Assembly (NCBI GenBank): GCA_964621525.1
Contig: CAZUMS010000016.1
Span: 1 to 64,000, forward strand
From: CAZMGV01 sp964621525 [NCBI: uncultured bacterium]
GTDB taxonomy: Bacteria > JAGRBM01
Direction of reading: 5' to 3'
DNA: 64,000 nucleotides
Under the pieces are notes generated by a model. That model was given only the letters and a program-made list of their open reading frames with translations, was not told where the DNA came from and made no database searches. The position numbers and the translations under genes were made by a program. Below are positions 55,390 to 64,000 of the stretch, in pieces (the stretch's first letter is position 1; the number at the start of each line of letters is the position of its first letter).

Positions 55390-56037
55390 TCAGAAGTTGA
55401 TCCCCACGTATCCGCCTGCCGTCAGGTAACTTGTGTGCGTGTCGGCGTGGCCGAGATCCTTCGTGAACCGGAGATCGGCACCGGCGCTGAGCTGGTCGGT
55501 CACGAGAAACTCCGCGCCGCCCGCGAAATGCAGTCCGAGGTCGAGGTAAGTTGCATTGTCCGAGGGCGGGCTGTTCACAAGAAACGAGAGACCCACGGGG
55601 ATGATGTACGGCCGGACAGGGCCCATCGAATCGAGCCGGAGCTTGGGCGCGATGGTCACGTTCAGCTCGCTGACGCTGACCTTACGGGTGGCAGTCGACG
55701 CCAGAAGGAAATTCGTGGTCGGCAGGACCTTCTGGTCGGAGAAACGCGAATACTCCACGAAAATTTCGCCCAGCAGGGTGTTGCCTCCGAGCTGGTCAGG
55801 CTTCGACAGTGCGAGGTCGAGGCCCGCACCGACGGCGTATCCGTTCTGCTTGTCGTTGGCACCCGAAGCGGCGGCGGTATCCGTGAACACGGCCGTGCCC
55901 CGGTCGTCGAGCAGATAGGACCACGCGCCCCGGAAGAACACCTGGTTGCGGGGCTTGTCATCGGCATTCGCGGCGGATGCCGCCAGTACCAGAACTCCCA
56001 GTGTAATTCCTGAAATCAATCGACTGCTCTGTCTCAT
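55390..56037 (-). CDS. Outer-membrane β-barrel protein
   Basis: 215 residues. Signal peptide ending SAANA, then alternating amphipathic strands and a C-terminal …AGGYVGINF with terminal Phe, the outer-membrane insertion signal. Size fits an 8-strand OmpW/OmpA-like barrel. The 5' region to 56272 holds no other gene. Ligand unknown. Confidence 0.85.
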   Translation of the reverse strand: MRQSSRLISGITLGVLVLAASAANADDKPRNQVFFRGAWSYLLDDRGTAVFTDTAAASGANDKQNGYAVGAGLDLALSKPDQLGGNTLLGEIFVEYSRFSDQKVLPTTNFLLASTATRKVSVSELNVTIAPKLRLDSMGPVRPYIIPVGLSFLVNSPPSDNATYLDLGLHFAGGAEFLVTDQLSAGADLRFTKDLGHADTHTSYLTAGGYVGINF

Positions 56038-56181
56038 CTTTCACCTTCCTTATTCCTGCCCGGAAAATCGTCCTCGAATCCCGGGCAGCCGTTTCGTACG
56101 CCGTCCGGAGCAAGTTGGTGATGAGAAAACTCAGGTTCGGGAGCCAGCCGAAACTTTCTTCCGGACAAAAGGATCCGAATG

Positions 56182-56195
56182 CTGACGATTGTCAG
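56182..56195. promoter_or_regulatory. Palindrome upstream of the YeaR-like gene
   Basis: CTGAC-GATT-GTCAG, a perfect 5-bp-arm dyad 77 bp upstream of the DUF1971 gene and 144 bp from the barrel-gene start. It may be an operator for one of the two divergent genes. The rest of 56038-56272 shows no gene. Confidence 0.4.
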
Positions 56196-56272
56196 TTAAG
56201 AGCCGCCTGGCGGCCTCCCCGGGTTGATTTCCGTCATGAGTGGTGGCTCACTGACGGCGCAGGAGAGACCCG

Positions 56273-56569
56273 ATGAAAATGCTCCCCGAAGGTGCCGAAC
56301 CCTACAAACGGACCGCCACGTTCACCGATGCGAGCGCGCCCTCCGCGCTCCGCCACCGGCATACGACGAAGGATGGCGCGTGGGCGAAAATCGTCGTCGT
56401 CTCGGGCAGCCTGCGCTACCAGATTCTTGAGCCGCTGCTGGAAGAACATCTGCTCTCGCCGGGACGGCCCGGCATCGTGGAGCCCGCGGTCCCGCATGAA
56501 CTCCATTTCCACGAGAACTGCGAGTTTTACGTTGAGTTTTACCGTGAAGCCCGGCGCAGATCGGCCTGA
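56273..56569 (+). CDS. DUF1971/YeaR-like small cupin
   Basis: 98 residues, GGAGAG ribosome site. Family motifs: LPEGAEPYKRTATFTD, WAKIVVVSGSLRYQIL, PGIVEPAVPHELHF, FYVEFYRE. Small β-barrel related to the N-terminal part of TehB-like proteins; E. coli YeaR is induced by nitrate/NO, and its function is not settled. His residues in HRHTT and HELHFHE could bind metal. Confidence 0.88.
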   Translation: MKMLPEGAEPYKRTATFTDASAPSALRHRHTTKDGAWAKIVVVSGSLRYQILEPLLEEHLLSPGRPGIVEPAVPHELHFHENCEFYVEFYREARRRSA

Positions 56570-56581
56570 CCAGGCGGCTGC

Positions 56582-58591
56582 CTAGACTGCGGCACCCAGC
56601 GGCCTGTCGATCATCGCAATGGCATCGCGCACTTCATCGAGCTGACCCACCAGATAAACGACGTCACCCGGAGCGAGCGGCGTGGTTGCGGCCGACGGGA
56701 GAAGATCTTCTCCGCGCCGGACCGCGACGACGAGCGCGCCGGTCTTCTGGTGCGTGCCGAGTTCCTTGATCGTCCGGCCGACTGCGTTGCTCTCCGGCAT
56801 CAGCAGGATGTTCTCGATCTTGAGATCGAGCAGGGCCGCGTGCTGGCCGAGGGTCCGCCGGGGCACCGTCTGCGTCCGGTCGGAGGACTGCGTCGCCAGC
56901 CTGATCTCGTGAATCTGTCCGTCGATCACGTTGCGGGGCACTTCCAGCAGCCGGAGCAGGCGGGCGACGATCTCGACCCCGCCTTCCACTTCTTCGGCTA
57001 CAACGTCCGTGGCCCCGAGCCGGCGAAGGGTCGCGCACTCGGTGACATAGTGGGTCCGCATGATGACCGGCAGGTCCGGTGCCACCCTCCGGGCGGTGGC
57101 CACCACGCGCTCGGCCGCCTGCTGGTCGTTGATGAGAATGACGAGCGCCCGGGCGGAAGCGATATGGGCGTGAAACAGGGCTTCCTCGCTGGTCGCATCT
57201 CCATAAAACGCCGAAATCCCGTCCGCTCTCGCCCGGCGCACGGATTCCGCGTTGATCTCGAGCACAAGATAGGGTGCGCCGCTGGCCGAGAGGGCACCCG
57301 CAACGGTCCGGCCCGCAAGCCCGTAACCCACGATGACCACATGGTTCAGCATGCCTTCGCCGTGTTTCTCGGTGTCTTCCTGGTCGATACTCCGGACTCC
57401 CAGCAGCTTTTCGAGCGGGGCCAGCAGTTTTTCGCCGGCGGTGAAATGCGGCGCTGCCCGGACAAGCACCGGCGTGAGGAACATGCTGATGATGCCCGCC
57501 GTCAGAAGCGGCATGCTCGATCCTTTGTCCACGATGCCGTTCGATTCGGCGACTTTCACGAGCACGAAGCCGAATTCGCCGAACTGGGCCAGGCCCACAC
57601 CCGAAAGCCACGCCACCCGGGCCGGAAAGCCGAGCGCGAGGGCGGCCAGCGTCGCGATGAACCCCTTGGCAAGCAGAAAACCCGACAGGATGAGGGCTTC
57701 CTGGATGGGATGGTCGATGACGGCGTCGATGTCGAACAGCATGCCGAGTGAGACGAAAAAGATCGTGACGAACAGGTCCCTGACCGGCAGCATGTCACCC
57801 ATGGCCCGGTGTCCGTATTCGGTATCCGCCACGACGACGCCGCCGAGGAAAGCGCCGAGCGCCAGCGAGAGTCCCGTGAGCGAAGTGATCCAGGCGGTGC
57901 CGATGCAGAGGCCGATCACCGCCATGACGAACATTTCGCGGCTCCGCGCGGCATCCACCCAGGCGAGCACCTTCGGGACGACCCATTGGGCCGTGACGAC
58001 CGTAATGACGACAACGATGCCGGCTTTTCCGAGGGCCTGCGTCACGCTCCAGAGCGCCTGCACAGGGTCGTCGAGCCGCCCGAGGAGCGGCACGATCAGC
58101 ATCATGGGGACGACGCAGAGGTCCTGGAAGATCAGGGTTCCGACGATGAACCGGCCATGGGGCGCATCCAGCTCGCGCCGCTCGGCCAGCGCCCGGAGCA
58201 CGATCGCCGTGCTCGAAAGGGAAAAAACGAATCCGTAGAGAATCGCCCGGCCGAGCGGCTGGCCCAGCCCGATGGCCACTGCGGCGGTCGCAGTGGCCGT
58301 GAGCCCCACCTGTAGAAGGCCTCCCACCAGCACCTGCCGGAAGATCGTCCGGATCCGCTGGAAAGAGAATTCGAGCCCGATCGTGAACAGGAGGAGGACC
58401 ACACCCACTTCGGCAAGGACTTCGATCGATTCATGGGAGCGGGCGAGGCCGAGGCCGTGGGGGCCGAGCAAGGCGCCGGCGAGCAGCAGCCCTGCCACGG
58501 TGGGCAGTTTCAGGCGGGAAAGCACGACCGTCACGATGACCGCGACGGCAGCGATCACCGCCAGTTCGTCCAGTAACGGAATATGCCCCAT
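56582..58591 (-). CDS. Kef-type cation:proton antiporter with RCK (TrkA-N/TrkA-C) domains
   Basis: 669 residues. N-terminal antiporter domain of about 12 spans (PTVAGLLLAGALLGPHGLGL, FQDLCVVPMMLIVPLLG), then a TrkA-N domain (VVIVGYGLAGRTVAGAL) and TrkA-C near the C-terminus (…LPSAATTPLAPGDVVYLVGQ). Close to YbaL/KefB. Exchanges K+ or Na+ for H+, gated by nucleotide or thiol adducts. Confidence 0.93.
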   Translation of the reverse strand: MGHIPLLDELAVIAAVAVIVTVVLSRLKLPTVAGLLLAGALLGPHGLGLARSHESIEVLAEVGVVLLLFTIGLEFSFQRIRTIFRQVLVGGLLQVGLTATATAAVAIGLGQPLGRAILYGFVFSLSSTAIVLRALAERRELDAPHGRFIVGTLIFQDLCVVPMMLIVPLLGRLDDPVQALWSVTQALGKAGIVVVITVVTAQWVVPKVLAWVDAARSREMFVMAVIGLCIGTAWITSLTGLSLALGAFLGGVVVADTEYGHRAMGDMLPVRDLFVTIFFVSLGMLFDIDAVIDHPIQEALILSGFLLAKGFIATLAALALGFPARVAWLSGVGLAQFGEFGFVLVKVAESNGIVDKGSSMPLLTAGIISMFLTPVLVRAAPHFTAGEKLLAPLEKLLGVRSIDQEDTEKHGEGMLNHVVIVGYGLAGRTVAGALSASGAPYLVLEINAESVRRARADGISAFYGDATSEEALFHAHIASARALVILINDQQAAERVVATARRVAPDLPVIMRTHYVTECATLRRLGATDVVAEEVEGGVEIVARLLRLLEVPRNVIDGQIHEIRLATQSSDRTQTVPRRTLGQHAALLDLKIENILLMPESNAVGRTIKELGTHQKTGALVVAVRRGEDLLPSAATTPLAPGDVVYLVGQLDEVRDAIAMIDRPLGAAV

Positions 58592-58674
58592 AGGACGGGA
58601 GTTCCCCCGGTTCAGGCTTTACTATACGGGTGAGCGCCGGGGGAAGTCCGGAAGCGGCGTCAGGACGAAAAGAA

Positions 58675-58698
58675 GCGGGCGGGAATAACCCCGCCCGC
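58675..58698 (-). terminator. Terminator of the ETF:quinone-type FeS oxidoreductase gene
   Basis: GCGGGCGGG and CCCGCCCGC, a perfect 9-bp stem, followed on the minus strand by TTCTTTTC. It lies 26 bp after the stop. Confidence 0.8.
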
Positions 58699-58724
58699 CC
58701 CGACCTGAAGGAAACCGGTTCCGC

Positions 58725-60995
58725 TCAGCTGCACGATTCGAGCAGAAGCTCCGAGATATCCTTGAGCTTGAAGCTCTCCTCGCGGTCGGTGGTCTTGATG
58801 CCGTCCTGGAACATGACCATGCAGAACGGGCAGGCGACGGCGGCGGTCTTCGCACCGGTGTCGGCCGCCTGATTCACGCGAAGCCGGTTGATCTTCTCGG
58901 TCTCGTGAACCTCGTACCACATGTTCGCGCCACCGGCGCCGCAGCAGAACCCCCGCTCGCGGCTCTTTTCCATCTCGACCAGGGACGCGCCGGCCGCCTG
59001 GAGGACCTCACGGGGCGCATCGTAGTTGCCGTTGTGGCGGCCGAGATAGCAGGAGTCGTGATAGGTCACGGGCTCGGTGATCTTCTTCGAGGGCTTGAGG
59101 CGGCCCTGCTTCACGAGTTCGTCCAGGAACTCCGAGTGGTGAACGACCTCGACGTCCTTGAGGCCCAGGTCCGGGTACTCGTTGTCGAACGTATTGAAGC
59201 AGTGCGGGCACTGGGTGAGGATCTTCTTCACGCCGGTCATCTTGAACATCATGATGTTCTCGACGGCGAGCGTCTGGAACAGGCCCTCGTTTCCGAGGCG
59301 GCGGGCCGTATCGCCCGTGCAGCCCTCTTCCTTGCCGAGAACGGCGTACTTCACGCCCGCCATCTCGAGAAGCTTCAGGACCGCCTTGGTCACTTCCGTG
59401 TTGCGGCTGTCGTAGTTGCCGGCGCAACCGATCCAGTAGAGGACTTCGAAATCCGGGCGCTGCTCGACCGTCACCGGCTTCACGGGCGAATCGCTCACCC
59501 AGGCCATGCGGTCGCCGCGGGCCATGCCCCACGGGTTCTTGTTGTTCTCCATCTTCTTCATGGTCTCGACCATGTGGGCCGACTGGTTGCCCTCGTTGGC
59601 CATGTGCCGCCGCATGCCCATGTACATGTCCACATGCTCGATCATGACCGGGCAGGCGGTGACGCAGGCGTTACAGGTCGTGCAGGACCAGATGGTATCG
59701 GCGTGGATCGTCTCGTCGGAGATGAGCGACGGCCGCTTGTCGAGCGGCAGATCCATGTATTTCTCCGAATAACCCGCCACGTTCCAGACGAAGTGCATCG
59801 GCGAGAGGTCGCGCCCGGCCGCCGTCGCGGGGCACTCGGTCGTGCAGCGTGCACATTTGGTGCAGGCGTCGGCCGAGAGGAGCTGCTTCCAGGAGAGATC
59901 CTCGATCTTGCCGAACGACCCGGCGAAGAACTCTGACTCGTCCATGTCCTCGCGCATCTCGAACTCTTCATTGCCGTCCGAATCCTTCTTCCAGGTGAAG
60001 AGCTGGAACGGCGTCGTCATCTTGCCGGTCGGCTTGCTCATGCGAAGGAAGATGTTGAGCGGGGAGGTGATGATGTGAGCCAGCTTGCCGTAGGGGATGT
60101 AGGCGATGAAGCCGAACACCACCGCCATGTGGACCCACCAGATGGTGTTGTGGAAGTAGCCGAGGCCGTTGTGGAAGTAGGGGGCCTGGTCCCAGTGGCG
60201 GAAACCTGTGGGCTCGCCCGGCCCGCCGAACACGGCCGCCAGCATGTCGGCCGTCAGAGCGCCAACCGGAGACCAGGCCCGGAAGGGCTCGTTGAGGAGC
60301 GCCATGCGGGCGCCTTCCACGAGGAAGCCCGTCACGGCAATTACGCCGAAGAGGCCCAGAATCCGGAGGTCGTCGACCGAAGTCTCGAGATGCTTGGGCT
60401 TCAGGATGAAGCGCCGGTAATAGGCGATGCCGAGGCCCGCGATGAACACGAGGCCCATCAGGTCCAGAAACAGCGAGTAACCGAGATAGAAATCCCCGTG
60501 CCAGAAAGCGAGGTTCGTTCCGAAGTGCTCGTCCAGCTTGCGGGTGAGATCGTATTCGATCGCCACGATCGTCGTGCCGATAAACAGCACCACGAAGCCG
60601 TAGAAGATCATCTTGTGCATCATGCCGGCGAGGGCCCGTTCGCCGACCTTCTTCTGCAGCATGCCGTTGACGAGGAAATCCTTCACGCGGCCGCCGAGGT
60701 CGTCGAGCTCGAACTTGCCCGTGCCCTTGCGCCAGCGGTTCACCATGGCGGCAAAGCCCTTGATAAAAAACACCATCGAAATGACGAGACCCAGATAGAG
60801 TCCGCCCTTGACCGCGAGGAGGCCGCCTTCGGTCGTGGCGAGGTTGAAGAATTCCGGTTTGGAGATCGCCTTCTCGCCAATGAGGGCCTGCGGCGGAAGC
60901 TCTTTCACGCCTTCCGCGCCGAGCCGCTGCTCGGCGTCTCGGAGGGTCTGGGCTTCATGTTCGCCGTAGTGTTCGCTGGAGTAGTTGTTCGCCAT
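58725..60995 (-). CDS. Membrane-bound FeS oxidoreductase, ETF:(mena)quinone oxidoreductase-type (HdrDE/NarI-like fusion)
   Basis: 756 residues from ATG 60995. Order: NarI-like cytochrome b domain with six spans, two 4Fe-4S motifs (CTKCARCTTECP, CTTCNACVTACP), two CCG domains (CPHCFNTFDNEYPD; HDSCYLGRHNG and FCCGAGGANMW). This layout is known from proteins that pass electrons from electron-transfer flavoprotein to menaquinone during acyl-CoA oxidation. No etfAB in the window. The promoter carries a long inverted repeat. Confidence 0.92.
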   Translation of the reverse strand: MANNYSSEHYGEHEAQTLRDAEQRLGAEGVKELPPQALIGEKAISKPEFFNLATTEGGLLAVKGGLYLGLVISMVFFIKGFAAMVNRWRKGTGKFELDDLGGRVKDFLVNGMLQKKVGERALAGMMHKMIFYGFVVLFIGTTIVAIEYDLTRKLDEHFGTNLAFWHGDFYLGYSLFLDLMGLVFIAGLGIAYYRRFILKPKHLETSVDDLRILGLFGVIAVTGFLVEGARMALLNEPFRAWSPVGALTADMLAAVFGGPGEPTGFRHWDQAPYFHNGLGYFHNTIWWVHMAVVFGFIAYIPYGKLAHIITSPLNIFLRMSKPTGKMTTPFQLFTWKKDSDGNEEFEMREDMDESEFFAGSFGKIEDLSWKQLLSADACTKCARCTTECPATAAGRDLSPMHFVWNVAGYSEKYMDLPLDKRPSLISDETIHADTIWSCTTCNACVTACPVMIEHVDMYMGMRRHMANEGNQSAHMVETMKKMENNKNPWGMARGDRMAWVSDSPVKPVTVEQRPDFEVLYWIGCAGNYDSRNTEVTKAVLKLLEMAGVKYAVLGKEEGCTGDTARRLGNEGLFQTLAVENIMMFKMTGVKKILTQCPHCFNTFDNEYPDLGLKDVEVVHHSEFLDELVKQGRLKPSKKITEPVTYHDSCYLGRHNGNYDAPREVLQAAGASLVEMEKSRERGFCCGAGGANMWYEVHETEKINRLRVNQAADTGAKTAAVACPFCMVMFQDGIKTTDREESFKLKDISELLLESCS

Positions 60996-61109
60996 GGTTT
61001 TCTCTGGTTGCCTCCGGGAATTCGAAGTGGTAGACACCGTGCTCAGGGAGCGTTTGAAAACGCCCGTATTCCGGCAACTTGGGCGGCTTTGCCGCCTGTG
61101 CCAGACGGC

Positions 61110-61160
61110 TCGTTATCACAGGCCCCCGGTACCGTCAACGAAGTTTCGGACTTGACGGTA
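61110..61160 (-). promoter_or_regulatory. Promoter of the FeS oxidoreductase gene with 9-bp-arm inverted repeat
   Basis: Minus strand: -35 TTGACG (61138-61133), 17-bp spacer, -10 TAACGA (61115-61110). TACCGTCAA (61130-61138) and TTGACGGTA (61152-61160) are a perfect inverted repeat with a 13-bp spacer, covering the -35. Centre spacing is 22 bp, two helical turns, as for a dimeric repressor. The surrounding gene-free stretch 60996-61346 also has a GGCGGC/GCCGCC hairpin (61082-61096); no gene is seen in it. Confidence 0.6.
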
Positions 61161-61346
61161 TCAAAGGACGCGGCAGACGCCAGGCCATCCCCCGGGACGG
61201 CGGCAAAACCCTGACGGTCCTCGCAACTGACCCGGCTTGAACCCGGACGAGAGCGGAACCCGAACAGTCGTGAACCGGCCACTGGTGCCGGAGCGGACGT
61301 TTCCCTCCCAGCCTGAGGCCGGTTCATACGCAGAAAAGAGTTTTCT

Positions 61347-62489
61347 CTGAAAAAACACGATGTTTCCCAGATACTGGTACTGGCGGTGGCCCTGGTGGCC
61401 CTGTCGGGTGCCGTCGCACTGGGCCGCGTCCTGACACCGGAGGCTGTCCCGGGCTTCGCAGTGCCGCCCTACTGGCAGCAGACCGAAGACGGCCGTGCCC
61501 TGCTGAAGTTCCAGACACGGGATGCGGTTGCGGCCGAGATCCGGCTGGAGCCCCCCGTCTCCGCTCCACTCCAGATCCAGCCCGCAACCGGCCTCGTATC
61601 CATCCCGATCGAGGGCCTCAAGCCCGGCGTCCGGTATGCGGCCGCTATCGATCTCAAGGACGGCCACCGGGCGCTTGCATCGGTAAAGTCCGTGGATCCG
61701 CAGGCCCAGGAAGTCCGGATCCTCGTCGCCGGCGACAGCCGGCGCTATCCCGACCGGGCCCGGCGCGTCGCCCAGGCGGCGGCGAACGAAACCTTCGACC
61801 TGTTCCTGCACACTGGCGATCTGGTGAACTATCCGGGCGAGCGCTCACAGTTCCCCCGCTACTTCTTTTCGCCGCTCGCGGGGCTTCTGTCACGGGCCGA
61901 ACTGATCCCCGTGATGGGCAATCACGAGGATGCCTCCACCGAATACCACGACTACTTCGACCTGCCGGGCAACGAGCGGTGGTTCCGCACCGTCCGGGGC
62001 CCGGTGGAACTCATCGTGCTGGCCACCGACGAGTGGCTGGAAGAGCAGAGTCCGCAGCTCCGGTGGCTGGACGGCGTGCTGAAAGATCCGCTCCGCCCGT
62101 TCCGGATCGCTGTGTTCCACCGCCCGGCGGTTGCATGGGCCGGCAAGGAACCGTCCGGTTCCGGCGCGAAGCTTCTGCCCGCACGGCTCCGCCGCGCCGG
62201 CGTCCAGCTCGTGCTCACGGGCCACAATCACCTGTATGAACGCGCACTGAAACTGACGGAACCCGAGATCCTCTACGTCACCGTGGGGAACGCCGGAAGC
62301 AACTGGCACTCGGGGCTCCGCGAGCGCCCTGCCGACGTCGTCGGCCGGGCGGTGTTCGAGACGCTGGGGTATGCTTCGGTCCACGTCTCGGGCGATAACG
62401 CCACACTCGAAAGCAAAGACACCCACGGCGCGGTCCTGGACCGCTGCCAGTACCGGGAGGACCGCTGGTCGTGCGAAACGAACGACTGA
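61347..62489 (+). CDS. Exported purple-acid-phosphatase-like metallophosphoesterase
   Basis: 380 residues if translation starts at CTG 61347. That gives a full signal peptide (KKH n-region, then ILVLAVALVALSGAVALG). The first standard in-frame start is GTG 61386, which cuts off the charged n-region. A fibronectin-like N-terminal domain is followed by the metallophosphoesterase domain: VAGDSR, HTGDLVNY, MGNHED, VFHRPA, TGHNHLYER. Hydrolyses phosphate esters outside the cytoplasm. Followed by rng/rne. Confidence 0.82.
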   Translation: MKKHDVSQILVLAVALVALSGAVALGRVLTPEAVPGFAVPPYWQQTEDGRALLKFQTRDAVAAEIRLEPPVSAPLQIQPATGLVSIPIEGLKPGVRYAAAIDLKDGHRALASVKSVDPQAQEVRILVAGDSRRYPDRARRVAQAAANETFDLFLHTGDLVNYPGERSQFPRYFFSPLAGLLSRAELIPVMGNHEDASTEYHDYFDLPGNERWFRTVRGPVELIVLATDEWLEEQSPQLRWLDGVLKDPLRPFRIAVFHRPAVAWAGKEPSGSGAKLLPARLRRAGVQLVLTGHNHLYERALKLTEPEILYVTVGNAGSNWHSGLRERPADVVGRAVFETLGYASVHVSGDNATLESKDTHGAVLDRCQYREDRWSCETND

Positions 62490-62531
62490 CCGGCAGGGCC
62501 CTCCCCACACCCATGGAATGAAAGGAATCCC

Positions 62532-64000
62532 ATGAAACGCATGCTCATCAACGCGGCCGAATCCGAAGAGGTTCGCGTCGCCATTCTCGACGAGGACCGC
62601 CTCGAGGACCTCGACATCGAGACGGGGGAAGGCAACTCGATCAAGGGCAACATCTACCGTGCTCAGATCATCAACATCGAGCCCTCGATCCAGGCCGCCT
62701 TCGTCAACTACGGCGGGGACCGCAACGGATTTCTGCCCCTGGACGAAGTGAACCCTAAGGCGCTCTGTTTCGCACCGAAGGAGGGCAGGAGCCGCAAGAA
62801 TGCGCTTCAGCCGATCGGCGACGACGGAATCCGTCCCCGGCAGGAAGTTCTCGTGCAGGTCACCCGCGACCCGATCGGACAAAAGGGTGCCGCCCTCACC
62901 ACCTATGTCGCCCTCCCCGGCCAGTTCCTCGTCTACCTTCCGCAGACGGAAGGTTCCGGCGGCATTTCCCGGCGGATCGAGGACTCGGGTGAACGCTCGA
63001 AGATGAAGGACAAGATCGCCGGGCTGAATCTTCCGGAGGACGTGAGCGTGATCGTCCGGACGGCAGGACTCGAACGGACGGCGACCGAGCTCAAGCGGGA
63101 ACTCAAGAACCTGGAAAAGCTGTTCAAGGCGATCCAGAAGGCCTTTTCCGGCCGCAAGGAGCCGGGACTCCTGTACCGCGAAGAGGGTGTCGCCCTCCGG
63201 ATGGTCCGCGACTACTTCAACGACGAAATCGAGGAAGTACTGGTGGACGAGGCCGGGACGTTCACGGCCGTCCAGGCGTTCTTCCAGCTCACGCTGCCCA
63301 AGTTCGCTGACCGGGTGAAGTTCTACGACGGCCGCGTGCCGCTGTTCACGCGCTATCACGTCGAGGAACAGATCGACCACACGATGCACCGCCACGTGCC
63401 GCTGCCTTCGGGCGGCTCCATCGTGATCGACCAGACCGAGGCGCTGGTCGCCATCGACGTGAACTCGGGCCGCACCCGCCAGGAAAAGGGCATCGAGGAC
63501 ACGGCCCTCAAGACCAACCTCGAGGCCGCCGAGGAAATCGCCCGCCAGCTCCGGCTCAGGAACATGGGCGGCATCATCGTCTGCGACTTTATCGACATGC
63601 GGGACCGCAAGAACCGCACGAAGGTGCAGTCGGCGCTGTCCAAGGCCCTCGCCAACGACAAGGCCCAGACCACGCTCGGCCGCATCGGCCAGTTCGGCAC
63701 CATCGAGCTTCTCCGCCAGCGCATGCGCACGGCCGGGGGGCTCGCGGGCTGGGTGCCCTGTCCCCACTGCGAGGGCGTCGGCCGCGTTCGCAACCCCGTC
63801 CGGGAAGCCATGGCGACGCTCCGCCAGCTCGCCCTCGAAGTCGCTTCCTCGAAGGAGGGAACGCTGATCGAGGCGAAGGTCCCGATGCAGGCGGCGCTCT
63901 ACCTGCTGAACGAAATGCGCTACCAGCTCCGGGCCCTGGAACTGGACGGCCGGGTGAAGATCCACCTGATCCCCGCCGACATCAATGAAGTTTCCATCGT
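62532..64000 (+). CDS. Ribonuclease E/G, 5' part (truncated by the window end)
   Basis: At least 489 residues, running off the window. ATG at 62532 with AAAGGAATCCC upstream. S1 RNA-binding domain (KGNIYRAQIINIEPSIQAAFVNYG). Catalytic Asp residues near 307 (VAIDVNSGRTR) and 353 (CDFIDMRD). The zinc-link CPHC (VPCPHCEGVG) lies near 408. An endonuclease that processes rRNA and starts mRNA decay. Whether it is RNase G or E depends on the C-terminus outside the window. Confidence 0.95.
   Translation, partial: MKRMLINAAESEEVRVAILDEDRLEDLDIETGEGNSIKGNIYRAQIINIEPSIQAAFVNYGGDRNGFLPLDEVNPKALCFAPKEGRSRKNALQPIGDDGIRPRQEVLVQVTRDPIGQKGAALTTYVALPGQFLVYLPQTEGSGGISRRIEDSGERSKMKDKIAGLNLPEDVSVIVRTAGLERTATELKRELKNLEKLFKAIQKAFSGRKEPGLLYREEGVALRMVRDYFNDEIEEVLVDEAGTFTAVQAFFQLTLPKFADRVKFYDGRVPLFTRYHVEEQIDHTMHRHVPLPSGGSIVIDQTEALVAIDVNSGRTRQEKGIEDTALKTNLEAAEEIARQLRLRNMGGIIVCDFIDMRDRKNRTKVQSALSKALANDKAQTTLGRIGQFGTIELLRQRMRTAGGLAGWVPCPHCEGVGRVRNPVREAMATLRQLALEVASSKEGTLIEAKVPMQAALYLLNEMRYQLRALELDGRVKIHLIPADINEVSI

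Noticed and set aside
61043-61327. Minus-strand frame of 94 codons in the 60996-61346 gap
   Set aside because: Overlaps the promoter and inverted repeat, and the product is low-complexity with no ribosome site.

Overview
The window is a 64 kb, GC-rich (by eye mid-60s %) chromosomal segment of a Gram-negative bacterium. Outer-membrane proteins, a TonB-dependent receptor, many lipoproteins, System II cytochrome c biogenesis (ResB/CcsA), a membrane FeS oxidoreductase of the ETF:quinone type, a Coq4-like protein and two PilT-type ATPases suggest a deltaproteobacteria-like lineage (Myxococcota, Desulfobacterota or Binatota). This placement is inference from gene content. No insertion sequence, prophage, CRISPR array or clear pseudogene was seen. 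Genes are dense, with many 1-8 bp overlaps and several GTG/TTG starts.

Layout. 1-7.6 kb: tRNA-Ser, a probable unannotated 42-residue protein, leuS, a seven-repeat FG-GAP lipoprotein, a patatin phospholipase and a TPR protein. 7.55-11.7 kb: a compact leftward operon headed by a MarR regulator (CMD protein, ornithine-cyclodeaminase-family enzyme, gentisate-dioxygenase-like cupin, DapA-family aldolase), probably catabolic. 11.8-17.9 kb: a di-haem cytochrome resembling rubber oxygenase RoxA, transcribed with its own resB-ccsA pair and divergent from a TetR regulator. 17.98-28.3 kb: a second accessory block with a Coq4-like gene divergent from marR-aurF (shared palindromic operators), a second CMD protein, zinc and iron alcohol dehydrogenases, an SCP2-like protein, an aldehyde dehydrogenase and a TonB-dependent receptor. 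Read together, 11.8-28.3 kb looks like an oxidative catabolic island for a hydrophobic, possibly isoprenoid, substrate (hypothesis).

28.3-40.7 kb: molybdopterin oxidoreductase, lexA-dinB (lexA apparently leaderless), HCCA-isomerase-like protein, ROK kinase, two tandem PilT-type ATPases (the first with a lost His-box histidine), glycerate kinase, a lipoprotein, mutY, a possible HNOB-like sensor, an rRNA pseudouridine synthase and initiator tRNA. 40.8-49.4 kb: SDRs, an asymmetric heterodimeric ABC exporter coupled to a radical SAM/SPASM protein, an EamA transporter and a GH114-like lipoprotein. 49.5-52.2 kb: HU/IHF-like protein with an acidic tail, two lower-GC secreted proteins and an orphan DNA methyltransferase. 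52.2-64 kb: 2-hydroxyacid dehydrogenase, SplB-like radical SAM protein with a clamp-binding tail, purU, an outer-membrane barrel, a YeaR-like protein, Kef-type antiporter, ETF:quinone-type FeS oxidoreductase, a purple-acid-phosphatase-like enzyme and the 5' part of RNase E/G.

The strongest regulatory signals are a perfect 20-bp palindrome inside the coq4-like promoter with a near-copy inside the marR promoter, a dyad over the -35 box of the RoxA-like cytochrome promoter, and a 9-bp-arm inverted repeat over the -35 box of the ETF:quinone-type oxidoreductase promoter.
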